A DNA stretch of 33,314 nucleotides, from contig JAZLBL010000008.1 of the NCBI GenBank assembly GCA_045613685.1, positions 1 through 33,314 of the forward strand. The letters run 5' to 3'. The translations under genes were made by a program, and so were the position numbers. The notes below the pieces were generated by a model. It was not told where the DNA came from. It saw nothing but the letters and a program-made list of their open reading frames with translations, and ran no database searches. The first letter of the stretch is position 1, and every line of letters begins with the position of its first letter. This stretch comes from Fimenecus sp045613685 (GTDB lineage: Bacteria > Bacillota > Clostridia > Oscillospirales > Acutalibacteraceae). Positions 1 to 7,878 of the stretch are shown here, one piece after another.

Positions 1-2687
1 GTATCGGTTACCCTGTTGTTCTTCGTCCTGCTTTCACTCTTGGCGGTACAGGCGGTGGCTTTGCATATAACGATGAAGAACTTATGGAAATCGGTGTTAA
101 TGCGTTTAACCTTTCCCCTGTGCATCAGGTTCTTATTGAAAAATCTGTTAAGGGTTATAAAGAAATTGAGTTCGAAGTTATGCGCGACTCAAATGACCAC
201 GCTATCACAATTTGTGGTATGGAAAATATCGACCCTGTTGGTGTGCACACTGGCGACTCATGTGTTGTAGCACCTATTATGACTCTTAGCAAAGAAGACG
301 AAAAAATGCTCAACGATTCAGCTATCAAGCTTATCAAAGAGCTTAAAATTGAAGGCGGCTGTAATGTTCAGTTTGCTCTTAATCCTCATTCATCAGAATA
401 TTATCTTATCGAAGTTAACCCTCGAGTTTCTCGTTCATCTGCACTTGCATCAAAAGCTTCAGGTTATCCAATCGCTCGTGTAACTGCAAAAATTGCTGTT
501 GGTATGGCACTTGAAGATATTCAGATTGCTAACACAAATGCAGCATTTGAGCCAAAACTTGACTATGTTATTGCAAAATTGCCTCGTTTCCCATTCGATA
601 AGTTTGTATCTGCTACTAACAAGCTTGGCACTCAGATGAAAGCTACAGGCGAAATTATGGGTATCGGTTCAAACCTTGAAGAAGCACTTCTCAAAGGTAT
701 CCGTTCACTTGAAATAGGTGCAAAACACCTTTATCTTTCAAAGTTTGACAATATGAGTGTCGACGAGCTTCTTGACTATATTAAAGACTTCCGTGCAGAC
801 AACATTTTTGCTATTGCAGAGCTTCTTTATCATGGTGTTTCTATTGAAAAAATTCACGATATCACAATGATTACTCCATTCTTCCTTGAAGCTATCAAAA
901 ATATTATTGATATGGAAGAAGAACTTCGTGTTAAGAAAGATATCGAAGCACTTACTGCTGCTAAGAAGATGGGCTTCAGTGATAAATATATTGCTCGTCT
1001 TTGGAAATGTGAAGAAATCGATGTTTATAATATGCGTAAAGAGAATAATCTCTTCCCTGTGTTTAAAATGGTTGATACTTGCCACACAGGTGCATATATC
1101 CCTTATTTCTACTCTTCATACACAGGTGAGAATACATCACGCTTGACTGACAAGAAAAAAATTATCGTTCTTGGTGCAGGTCCAATTCGTATCGGTCAGG
1201 GTGTTGAATTTGACTATTCAACAGTTCACGCAGTTGTAACAATTAAAAACGCAGGTTATGAAGCTATTATCATCAATAATAACCCTGAAACAGTTTCAAC
1301 TGACTATACAACTGCTGACAAGCTTTATTTTGAGCCTCTCACTCCAGAAGATGTTATGAACATCGTAGAGTTTGAAAAACCAGAAGGTGTTATCGCTTCT
1401 CTCGGTGGTCAGACTGCAATTAACCTTGCACAACCACTTTTTGACCGTGGCGTTAAAATAATCGGTACAGATTGTGCTGCTATTGACCGTGCAGAAGATA
1501 GAAACGCATTCGAAAATCTTCTCAACGAGCTTGATATTCCTCGTGCAAAGGGTAAAGCAGTAACAAATATGGAAGATGGAATCGCAGCAGCTGCTGAAAT
1601 CGGTTATCCTGTTCTTGTTCGTCCTTCTTTCGTTCTTGGTGGTCGTGCAATGCAGATTGTTGCAAACGAAGAACAACTTCGCCACTATCTTAAAACTGCC
1701 GTTGAAATTGATGAAGACAAGCCAGTTCTTGTTGATAAATATATTCAGGGCCGTGAAGTTGAAATTGATGCTATCTGTGATGGCCGAGATGTATTTGTTC
1801 CTGGTATTATGGAACTTGTTGAGCGTACAGGCGTTCACTCAGGTGACTCAATTTCAGTTTATCCTCCTTTCTCTATCTCTAATAAGGTTAAGGGCATTAT
1901 TCTTCAATATGCTAAAAAGCTTGGTCTTGGAATTGGCATTGTTGGTCTTTTCAATATTCAGTTTATCGTAGACGACAAAGACGATGTTTATATTATCGAA
2001 GTTAACCCACGTTCTTCTCGTACAGTTCCTTTCCTTTCAAAGGCAACAGGATATTCACTTGCAGACATTGCAACTGAAGTTATCCTTGGCAAGAGCCTTA
2101 AAGAACAAGGATTCTTCGACATCTATCCAGATGAAAAAGACCGTTGGTATGTTAAAGCACCTGTATTCTCATTCAATAAGATTCGTGGTCTTGATGCTTA
2201 TCTTTCACCTGAAATGAAGTCAACTGGTGAAGCAATCGGTTATGACAGAACAAGAACTCGCGCAGTTTATAAAGCACTTCAGGCTTCAGGTATGCATCTT
2301 CAAAATTATGGTACAGTATTCTGCACAATTGCAGACAAGGATAAAGAAGAGGCTCTTCCACTTATCCGACGTTTCTATAAGCTTGGCTTTAACATTCAGG
2401 CTACATCAGGTACTGCAACATTCCTTAAAAATAACGGAATCCGTACACACGAACTTTCTAAAATCAGTGAAGGCAGCGACGAAATTCCAGATGCATTGCG
2501 TCAGGGTCATATCGCTTATTTCATCAACACTAAAGACCCAGGTTCAAGTGGCAATAATGATGGTGCAAAACTTCGTCAGGTTGCAACAGAGTATAATGTA
2601 ACAATGTTCACATCACTTGACACTGTTGACGCTCTTCTTGGTGTTCTTGAAGAAACAACACTTACTATTTCAACAATTGATGCATAA
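1..2687 (+). CDS. carB: Carbamoyl-phosphate synthase large subunit, 5' partial
   Basis: Makes carbamoyl phosphate from bicarbonate, ATP and ammonia delivered by the small subunit (CarA), feeding pyrimidine and arginine synthesis. The reading frame is open from base 3 and gives about 895 residues. The family is usually about 1060-1070, so roughly 170 N-terminal residues lie before the window. The visible part begins in the first ATP-grasp unit (GYPVVLRPAFTLGGTGGG) with its ENIDPVGVHTGDS and EVNPRVSRSSALASKA motifs. It continues through the oligomerisation region into the second, homologous half (VLGAGPIRIGQGVEFDYS, then EVNPRSSRTVPFLSKATG). It ends in an MGS-like allosteric domain (GFNIQATSGTATFL). 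It is the first visible gene of the pyrimidine operon; pyrK follows after 78 bases containing a hairpin. No frameshift is seen. Identification is very secure; only the start is unknown. Confidence 0.97.
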   Translation, partial: IGYPVVLRPAFTLGGTGGGFAYNDEELMEIGVNAFNLSPVHQVLIEKSVKGYKEIEFEVMRDSNDHAITICGMENIDPVGVHTGDSCVVAPIMTLSKEDEKMLNDSAIKLIKELKIEGGCNVQFALNPHSSEYYLIEVNPRVSRSSALASKASGYPIARVTAKIAVGMALEDIQIANTNAAFEPKLDYVIAKLPRFPFDKFVSATNKLGTQMKATGEIMGIGSNLEEALLKGIRSLEIGAKHLYLSKFDNMSVDELLDYIKDFRADNIFAIAELLYHGVSIEKIHDITMITPFFLEAIKNIIDMEEELRVKKDIEALTAAKKMGFSDKYIARLWKCEEIDVYNMRKENNLFPVFKMVDTCHTGAYIPYFYSSYTGENTSRLTDKKKIIVLGAGPIRIGQGVEFDYSTVHAVVTIKNAGYEAIIINNNPETVSTDYTTADKLYFEPLTPEDVMNIVEFEKPEGVIASLGGQTAINLAQPLFDRGVKIIGTDCAAIDRAEDRNAFENLLNELDIPRAKGKAVTNMEDGIAAAAEIGYPVLVRPSFVLGGRAMQIVANEEQLRHYLKTAVEIDEDKPVLVDKYIQGREVEIDAICDGRDVFVPGIMELVERTGVHSGDSISVYPPFSISNKVKGIILQYAKKLGLGIGIVGLFNIQFIVDDKDDVYIIEVNPRSSRTVPFLSKATGYSLADIATEVILGKSLKEQGFFDIYPDEKDRWYVKAPVFSFNKIRGLDAYLSPEMKSTGEAIGYDRTRTRAVYKALQASGMHLQNYGTVFCTIADKDKEEALPLIRRFYKLGFNIQATSGTATFLKNNGIRTHELSKISEGSDEIPDALRQGHIAYFINTKDPGSSGNNDGAKLRQVATEYNVTMFTSLDTVDALLGVLEETTLTISTIDA

Positions 2688-2696
2688 TAAATCTTA

Positions 2697-2724
2697 AAGG
2701 GGAGAAGTTTATCTTTCTCCCCTT
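2697..2724 (+). promoter_or_regulatory. Hairpin in the carB-pyrK gap, possible leader switch for pyrK
   Basis: A perfect 10-bp inverted repeat, AAGGGGAGAA (2697-2706) with TTCTCCCCTT (2715-2724), closes an 8-base loop 9 bases after the carB stop codon. No T-run follows, so it does not look like an intrinsic terminator. The right arm contains TTTCTCC (2714-2720), which is also complementary to GGAGAAA (2757-2763) in the pyrK ribosome binding site. The left arm could instead pair with TCCCCT (2743-2748). Mutually exclusive folds are therefore possible. A simpler role in mRNA stability or processing is equally likely. Confidence 0.5.
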
Positions 2725-2765
2725 CAGATGAATATATACCATTCCCCTAAAGTAAAGGAGAAACT

Positions 2766-3497
2766 ATGAAACAAAGTATTTTTGATATCCGTAGTAACGA
2801 AGCATTGACGGATTCAGTATATAAAATGGTTCTTGTGGGTGACACATCTGACATTACTAACTGTGGTCAGTTTATTAATATTAAGCTTGATGGTTTTTAC
2901 CTTCGTCGACCAATTTCTATTTGTGATTATGATGATTTTTCAATTACAATTATCTACAAAGTTGTTGGTGAAGGTACAGAAGTAATGAGCAAAATGAACG
3001 CAGGTGAAAAACTTGATGTTCTTTGTGGTTTGGGCAATGGTTTTGACACTTCAAAATCATCGGACAAGCCTGTTCTCATTGGTGGTGGTGTAGGAGTTCC
3101 ACCAATGTATAATCTCTGCAAAAAACTCATTAATGAAGGTAAAAAAGTAACCGTTATTCTCGGTTTTAATAAAAAAGACGAAATTTTCTATGAGGATGAA
3201 TTTAAAAAACTTGGTGCAGATGTTAAAGTGACAACTGTTGATGGTTCTTATGGAATCAAAGGTTTTGTAACTGATGCGCTCAAAGATACAGAATACTCAT
3301 ATTTCTTCACATGTGGTCCAATGCCTATGTTTAAGGCTATTGAAGCGACCATAACAACAAGTGGTCAGTATAGTTTTGAAGAAAGAATGGGTTGTGGCTT
3401 TGGCGCTTGTATGGGTTGCTCATGCAAAACAAAATATGGTAACAAAAGAATCTGCAAAGATGGTCCAGTGCTTGAAAGGGAGGAGATAATATGGTGA
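2766..3497 (+). CDS. pyrK: Dihydroorotate dehydrogenase B, electron-transfer subunit
   Basis: PyrK is the FAD and [2Fe-2S] subunit that passes electrons from dihydroorotate oxidation in PyrD to NAD+, forming the cytosolic PyrDB-PyrK complex. The 243-residue protein has a ferredoxin-reductase-like layout: an N-terminal FAD-binding barrel with RRPISICDYD, an NAD-binding domain starting GGGVGVPPMYNLCKKL, and a C-terminal cluster motif. The four cysteines are C210, C215, C218 and C230 (spacing x4, x2, x11), as expected for PyrK. An AAAGGAG ribosome binding site precedes ATG 2766. The 3' end overlaps pyrD by 7 bases, pointing to translational coupling of the two subunits. pyrK is followed directly by pyrD, the classical Gram-positive order. 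Confidence 0.96.
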   Translation: MKQSIFDIRSNEALTDSVYKMVLVGDTSDITNCGQFINIKLDGFYLRRPISICDYDDFSITIIYKVVGEGTEVMSKMNAGEKLDVLCGLGNGFDTSKSSDKPVLIGGGVGVPPMYNLCKKLINEGKKVTVILGFNKKDEIFYEDEFKKLGADVKVTTVDGSYGIKGFVTDALKDTEYSYFFTCGPMPMFKAIEATITTSGQYSFEERMGCGFGACMGCSCKTKYGNKRICKDGPVLEREEIIW

Positions 3498-4402
3498 ATA
3501 CAAAAGTAAATCTTCTCGGTATTGAAATTGATAATCCAATTATTCCTGCAAGTGGTACTTATGGATTTGGTTATGAATTTGCAGAACTTTATGATATAAA
3601 CATTCTTGGCACTTTTTCATTTAAAGGAACAACAAAAGAACCGAGATTTGGTAATCCAACTCCGAGAATTGCGGAGTGTAATGCTGGTATGATTAATTCC
3701 GTTGGACTTCAAAATCCTGGTGTCGATAAGGTTATCAGTGAAGAGTTACCTAAACTTGCTAAAGTATTCAACAAACCTGTTATGGCAAACGTAAGTGGTT
3801 TCTCAGTTGATGAATATGCATATACTTGTGAAAAAATTAATGCTTGTGAACAGGTTGGTTGGATTGAGGTAAATGTATCTTGCCCTAATGTTCATAATGG
3901 TGGTATGAGCTTTGGTACAGAGCCAGCTGCAGTTGAAAAAGTTGTTAAAGCAGTAAAAGCAGTTACAACTAAGCCAATCATTATTAAACTTTCACCAAAT
4001 GTTACAGACATTGTTTCAATCGCAAAAGCTGCTGAGTCGGCTGGTGCAGACGGTATTAGTTTGATTAATACATTACTTGGTATGCGAATTGATATTAAGC
4101 GTCGTCAACCAGTAATTGCTAATAAAATGGGTGGTTTTTCAGGTTCTGCAATTTTCCCTGTTGCCGTTAGAATGGTTTATCAGGTATATGACGCAGTTAA
4201 AATTCCTATTATTGGCATGGGCGGTGTTTCAACTGCAAAAGATGTAATTGAACTTATGATGGCAGGCGCAACAGCAGTTCAAGTGGGTGCAGCAAATCTT
4301 GTTGACCCATTTGCATGCAAGACAATTATTGAAGACTTGCCAAATGAACTCGCAAAACTTAATGTTAAAGATATAAATGAAATTATAGGAGGCGCACACT
4401 AA
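3491..4402 (+). CDS. pyrD: Dihydroorotate dehydrogenase B, catalytic subunit
   Basis: Oxidises dihydroorotate to orotate with FMN and works with PyrK to use NAD+ (class 1B). The 303-residue TIM-barrel protein carries NVSCPNVHNGG, whose cysteine (C131) is the class 1 catalytic base. The phosphate and FMN-binding segment GMGGVSTAKDVIELMMAGA is near the C-terminus. A neighbouring pyrK supports class 1B over the fumarate-using class 1A. GGGAGGAGATA lies just before ATG 3491. The gene overlaps pyrK upstream, and its stop TAA shares one base with the pyrF ATG. Length is normal for the family. Confidence 0.96.
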   Translation: MVNTKVNLLGIEIDNPIIPASGTYGFGYEFAELYDINILGTFSFKGTTKEPRFGNPTPRIAECNAGMINSVGLQNPGVDKVISEELPKLAKVFNKPVMANVSGFSVDEYAYTCEKINACEQVGWIEVNVSCPNVHNGGMSFGTEPAAVEKVVKAVKAVTTKPIIIKLSPNVTDIVSIAKAAESAGADGISLINTLLGMRIDIKRRQPVIANKMGGFSGSAIFPVAVRMVYQVYDAVKIPIIGMGGVSTAKDVIELMMAGATAVQVGAANLVDPFACKTIIEDLPNELAKLNVKDINEIIGGAH

Positions 4403-5100
4403 TGGGTAAGGATGTAATTATTGCTTGTGACTTTTCAAGTAAAGCTGATGTAATGGCATTTCTTGATAAGTTCACAGATGTTAAACCATTTGTAAAAATC
4501 GGTATGGAACTCTATTATGCAGAAGGACCATCAATCGTAAGAGAAATCAAGGCAAGAGGTCATAAGATTTTCCTTGACCTTAAACTTCACGATATTCCAA
4601 ATACAGTAAAAAAATCAATGGCAGTTCTCTCAAATCTTGATGTTGATATGACAAATCTTCATGCGGGTGGCGCAATTCCTATGATGGAAGGTGCTCTTGA
4701 AGGTTTAACACGTGCTGATGGCACAAGACCTATTCTTATTGCTGTTACACAGTTGACATCAACAAGTCAGGAAGTTATGGAAAGGGATTTACTTATTAAA
4801 GAACCTATTGACGAAGTTGTTATGCACTATGCTCACAATGCTAAAGTTGCAGGACTTGATGGCGTTGTTTGTTCACCGCTTGAGGCAGATAAGGTTCATA
4901 ATAAATGTGGCAAGGATTTTGTTACAGTTACACCAGGTATTCGTTTTGCTGATGGTGACATTGGTGACCAGGTTCGTGTTATGACACCTGAAAAAGCAAA
5001 AGAAGCAGGTTCTGACTATATTGTTGTCGGAAGACCTATTACTGCAGCTGTAGACCCAGTTGCTGCATATAAGAGATGTGTAGCTGAATTCGTTGGATAA
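4402..5100 (+). CDS. pyrF: Orotidine 5'-phosphate decarboxylase
   Basis: Decarboxylates OMP to UMP, the last step of de novo pyrimidine synthesis. The 232-residue protein shows the family signature DLKLHDIPNTV with the catalytic Asp59-Lys61-Asp64 set. It also has the C-terminal phosphate-binding VTPGIRF and YIVVGRPI segments. This is the short bacterial (group 1) form. The start ATG overlaps the pyrD stop in a TAATG arrangement, with AGGAGG about 11 bases upstream inside pyrD. pyrE follows after 12 bases, so the last two steps of UMP synthesis are adjacent though not fused. Confidence 0.96.
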   Translation: MGKDVIIACDFSSKADVMAFLDKFTDVKPFVKIGMELYYAEGPSIVREIKARGHKIFLDLKLHDIPNTVKKSMAVLSNLDVDMTNLHAGGAIPMMEGALEGLTRADGTRPILIAVTQLTSTSQEVMERDLLIKEPIDEVVMHYAHNAKVAGLDGVVCSPLEADKVHNKCGKDFVTVTPGIRFADGDIGDQVRVMTPEKAKEAGSDYIVVGRPITAAVDPVAAYKRCVAEFVG

Positions 5101-5112
5101 GGAGATATTAAA

Positions 5113-5766
5113 ATGGAAGCTTACAAAAGAGAGTTTATACAATTTTTAGAAGGTGCAGGAGTTCTTAAATTTGGCGATTTCACCGCAAAATCAGGTCGTA
5201 AAATTCCATACTTTGTTAATGCAGGTATGATTAAAACAGGTGACCAGATTACAAAAATGGGTGAATTCTATGCAAAGGCTTATTTTGATAAGCTTGGCAA
5301 AAAGAATGCTGTTCTTTACGGCCCGGCTTATAAAGGCATTTCTTTGTCAATTTCAGCAGCAGTTGCTCTTTCGAAAAATGGCCTTGACGTTCCTTTCTTT
5401 TTCAATAGAAAGGAAGTAAAAGACCACGGCGAAGGTGGCACATTCGTCGGCTATGTTCCAGAAGCAGGCGAAGAAATAGTTATCATTGAAGATGTAATTA
5501 CTGCCGGAACAGCTATTCGAGAATCAATGGATATTCTTAAGCACCTTGAAGGAACAAAAGTAATTGCTACTTTCATTATGGTTGACCGCAAAGAAAAAGG
5601 TCAGTCAGAAAAAGGTGCAATGCAAGAAATTGAAGAACAATTCGGTTTTCCAGTATATTCAGTAGTTGATGTTTATGATATTATTGAATACCTTGAAGAA
5701 GACGAAGCAAATCGTGAAAATGTTGAAAGAATTAAAAAGTACCTTGAAGTAAATGGTGCTAAATAA
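5113..5766 (+). CDS. pyrE: Orotate phosphoribosyltransferase
   Basis: Joins orotate and PRPP to make OMP. The 217-residue type I phosphoribosyltransferase has the PRPP loop EIVIIEDVITAGTAIRES (about residues 121-138), with the two acidic residues E126 and D127 followed by T-A-G-T. The upstream catalytic-loop region KEVKDHGEGGTFVG is also visible. AAGGAG precedes ATG 5113 by 8 bases. It lies between pyrF and pyrB in the operon and ends 11 bases before pyrB. No anomalies were seen. Confidence 0.96.
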   Translation: MEAYKREFIQFLEGAGVLKFGDFTAKSGRKIPYFVNAGMIKTGDQITKMGEFYAKAYFDKLGKKNAVLYGPAYKGISLSISAAVALSKNGLDVPFFFNRKEVKDHGEGGTFVGYVPEAGEEIVIIEDVITAGTAIRESMDILKHLEGTKVIATFIMVDRKEKGQSEKGAMQEIEEQFGFPVYSVVDVYDIIEYLEEDEANRENVERIKKYLEVNGAK

Positions 5767-5777
5767 GGAAGATAATT

Positions 5778-6692
5778 ATGAGAAGTCTTATTGATATTCA
5801 AGAGCTTTCTGTTAATGAGATTAATGAACTCATTGCAGTTGCAAACGATATAATTGAAAATCCAACAAAATACACAGAAAAGTGTAAAGGAAAAATCCTT
5901 GCAACTCTTTTCTTTGAACCTTCAACTAGAACAAGACTTAGTTTCGAGTCTGCAATGTTCAGTTTAGGTGGAAATGTTCTTGGCTTTTCAGAAGCTCAAA
6001 GTTCATCATCTGCAAAAGGTGAGAGTGTAGCGGATACAATTCGTACTGTTGGATATTATGCCGATATTATTGCAATGCGCCATCCAAAAGAAGGTGCACC
6101 AATGGTTGCATCAATGAACACAGATATTCCAGTTATTAATGCTGGTGATGGAGGTCACAACCATCCAACACAAACACTTACTGATTTGCTTACAATTCAG
6201 CGTGAAAAAGGTAGATTTGACAATCTCACAATCGGTTTCTGTGGTGACCTTAAATTTGGTAGAACAGTACATTCTCTTATTGGTGCTATGTCAAGATATA
6301 AGAATGTTAAATTTGTCCTCATATCACCTGAAGAATTAAAAGTTCCCGAATATATCAAGCAGACAGAATTAGAAGCAAAAAATCTTGAATATATTGAAAC
6401 AACATCACTTGAAGATGCAATGCCTGAGCTTGATATTCTTTATATGACAAGAGTTCAGAGAGAACGTTTCTTTAATGAACAGGACTATATCCGTCTTAAG
6501 GATAGTTATGTTCTCACACCACAAAAACTTGAAACAGCAAAAGAAGATTTATGCATTATGCATCCACTTCCACGTGTAAATGAGATATCTGTTGCAGTTG
6601 ACAAAGATCCTAGAGCTTGTTATTTTAAACAAGTTAATAATGGTAAATTCATCAGAATGGCACTTATTATGAAATTGTTGGAGGTAAAATAA
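5778..6692 (+). CDS. pyrB: Aspartate carbamoyltransferase, catalytic subunit
   Basis: Condenses carbamoyl phosphate with aspartate to give carbamoyl aspartate, the committed pyrimidine step. The 304-residue protein carries the carbamoyl-phosphate motif FFEPSTRTR (STRTR at 49-53), the loop SSSSAKGES and the HPTQTL motif (H129). The later HPLPRVNEI segment is also present. Length is normal. The pyrI start codon immediately follows the stop codon, so this enzyme should be the allosteric holoenzyme type with regulatory chains. That differs from the unregulated Bacillus enzyme, which has no PyrI. Confidence 0.97.
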   Translation: MRSLIDIQELSVNEINELIAVANDIIENPTKYTEKCKGKILATLFFEPSTRTRLSFESAMFSLGGNVLGFSEAQSSSSAKGESVADTIRTVGYYADIIAMRHPKEGAPMVASMNTDIPVINAGDGGHNHPTQTLTDLLTIQREKGRFDNLTIGFCGDLKFGRTVHSLIGAMSRYKNVKFVLISPEELKVPEYIKQTELEAKNLEYIETTSLEDAMPELDILYMTRVQRERFFNEQDYIRLKDSYVLTPQKLETAKEDLCIMHPLPRVNEISVAVDKDPRACYFKQVNNGKFIRMALIMKLLEVK

Positions 6693-7109
6693 ATGATTAT
6701 CGGACAAATTAAAGATGGAATTGTTTTAGACCACATAACTGCTGGTCACGGAATGACTCTCTACAATTTTTTAGGTCTTGATGAACTCGATTGTCAAGTT
6801 GCACTCATAAAAAACGCAGAAAGTGTTAAAATGGGTAAAAAAGACATCATTAAAATTGATAAAGTAATTGATATTAATATGGATGCTCTCGGATATCTTG
6901 ACCCAGGAGTAACAGTTAATATTATTAAAGATGGAAAACTCGCGAAACGACAGAATATTGATATTCCTGCAAAAATTGAAAATGTCATTAAGTGCAAAAA
7001 CCCACGTTGTATAACAACAGTTGAGCAAGAGTTGCCACATATTTTCACTTTGAGAGATAAAGAAAACAGAGTTTACCGCTGTCTTTATTGTGAAAGTAAA
7101 GCTAAATAA
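6693..7109 (+). CDS. pyrI: Aspartate carbamoyltransferase, regulatory subunit
   Basis: Binds nucleotide effectors (CTP/ATP in the characterised family) and links PyrB trimers through a zinc domain. The 138-residue protein is slightly shorter than the roughly 150-residue enterobacterial form. It has the N-terminal effector domain and a C-terminal zinc site with four cysteines at C101, C106, C130 and C133 (CKNPRC and CLYC), matching the family spacing. It starts directly after the pyrB stop, with GGAGG at the end of pyrB as ribosome binding site. It is the last pyrimidine gene. An A-rich tract follows, but no convincing terminator was found before the purine promoter. Confidence 0.96.
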   Translation: MIIGQIKDGIVLDHITAGHGMTLYNFLGLDELDCQVALIKNAESVKMGKKDIIKIDKVIDINMDALGYLDPGVTVNIIKDGKLAKRQNIDIPAKIENVIKCKNPRCITTVEQELPHIFTLRDKENRVYRCLYCESKAK

Positions 7110-7172
7110 AAAAATAAACAAAAAAATATATGATTTTAGTAGAATTTTCGTCATAAGATTTTTCTACATTAA

Positions 7173-7202
7173 TTGACATTAAATAGCAAAATATATTATA
7201 AT
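7173..7202 (+). promoter_or_regulatory. Promoter of the purine operon
   Basis: A perfect TTGACA (7173-7178) and a perfect TATAAT (7197-7202) are separated by 18 bases. Transcription would start near 7209, about 15 bases before the first riboswitch helix, which fits a transcript that contains the complete aptamer. Confidence 0.85.
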
Positions 7203-7223
7203 ATCATTGTTAAAAATTAAACT

Positions 7224-7296
7224 ACCGTGTGACTGACGGATAATGTGGAGCACCACAATGGAGCACGGTTTCAATTTTAAGCCGACCGTCTGGGCA
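7224..7296 (+). ncRNA. ZTP/Z (pfl) riboswitch aptamer before purE
   Basis: The pfl-motif architecture can be read directly. P1 is ACCGTGT (7224-7230) with GCACGGT (7263-7269). The joining strand is GACTGACGGATAA (7231-7243). P2 is TGTGG (7244-7248) with CCACA (7253-7257), followed by the conserved purine-rich ATGGA. After a variable linker comes CCGACCGTCTGGGCA (7282-7296), close to the hallmark CCGCCYGGGCA of the class. This class binds ZMP/ZTP, which accumulates when 10-formyl-tetrahydrofolate is short, and usually turns on purine and folate genes. Two downstream enzymes (PurN and the PurH formyltransferase) use that cofactor, so the regulatory logic fits. The final GGGCA is shared with the following hairpin. 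Confidence 0.93.
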
Positions 7297-7343
7297 GTCC
7301 TAACACAAAATCATTGTATAGGACTGTCCATTTGCGTTTTTTT
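7291..7343 (+). terminator. Riboswitch-controlled terminator-like hairpin
   Basis: A 12-bp stem, TGGGCAGTCCTA (7291-7302) with TAGGACTGTCCA (7319-7330), contains one G-T wobble and a 16-base loop. A spacer ATTTGCG follows, then T7 (7337-7343). The 5' arm uses the last bases of the ZTP aptamer, so ligand-bound aptamer and hairpin should be mutually exclusive, giving an ON switch. The T-run is 6 bases beyond the stem and touches the purE ribosome binding site (GGAGG 7344-7348). Termination may therefore be weaker than usual or have a translational component. Confidence 0.8.
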
Positions 7344-7353
7344 GGAGGTATTT

Positions 7354-7848
7354 ATGAAAAAAGTTGGTATTGTAATGGGAAGCGATAGTGACCTTCCAAT
7401 TATTAAAAAAGCGACAGCTGTTTTGGATGATTTAAAAATTCCATACACAGTTAATATTTATTCAGCTCACAGAACACCTGAACAGGCACGTGATTTTTCT
7501 GTTAACGCTAGAGAGAATGGCTATGGAGCATTAATTTGTGCTGCTGGTATGGCTGCGCACCTTGCAGGTGCTATTGCAGCAAATACAACACTCCCTGTAA
7601 TTGGCATTCCTTGTGCGTCTCAATATCTTGATGGCATGGATGCTCTTCTTTCAACCGTTCAAATGCCATCAGGTATTCCTGTTGCAACTGTTGCGATTAA
7701 TGGCGGCGCAAACGCAGCTTTACTTGCTGCACAGATAATTGCAGTTGAAGACAAAGAATTAGCTGATAAACTTAATCAAATGAGAAAAGATGCAGCAGAA
7801 GTTGTACTAAAAAAAGATGCAGACGTAATGTCTAAATTAAATTCATAA
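7354..7848 (+). CDS. purE: N5-carboxyaminoimidazole ribonucleotide mutase / AIR carboxylase
   Basis: Forms CAIR in step 6 of purine synthesis. The 164-residue protein begins MKKVGIVMGSDSDLP with the GSDSD motif at residues 9-13. SAHRTP (37-42) resembles the class I mutase form that acts on PurK product. The segment AAGMAAHLAG departs from the common AAGGAAHLPG. No purK lies in this operon. The start at 7354 is chosen because GGAGG is 5 bases upstream and the family begins here. An in-frame upstream extension runs through the riboswitch and is not coding. It is the first gene after the ZTP riboswitch. Confidence 0.95.
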   Translation: MKKVGIVMGSDSDLPIIKKATAVLDDLKIPYTVNIYSAHRTPEQARDFSVNARENGYGALICAAGMAAHLAGAIAANTTLPVIGIPCASQYLDGMDALLSTVQMPSGIPVATVAINGGANAALLAAQIIAVEDKELADKLNQMRKDAAEVVLKKDADVMSKLNS

Positions 7849-7878
7849 AATTATTTTTCTTATAAAGGAGTAATAACC

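Noticed and set aside
1296..1838. Antisense open frame inside carB (180 residues)
   Set aside because: Cys/Phe/Asn-rich product typical of reverse-strand translation; carB is certain on the other strand.
7138..7167. Possible pyrimidine-operon terminator (GTAGAA with TTCTAC)
   Set aside because: Only six pairs, AT-rich, a 17-base loop and no following T-run; too weak to call.
7243..7353. In-frame extension upstream of purE giving a 201-residue protein
   Set aside because: It runs through the ZTP aptamer and hairpin, has no family similarity, and a good ribosome binding site sits before ATG 7354.
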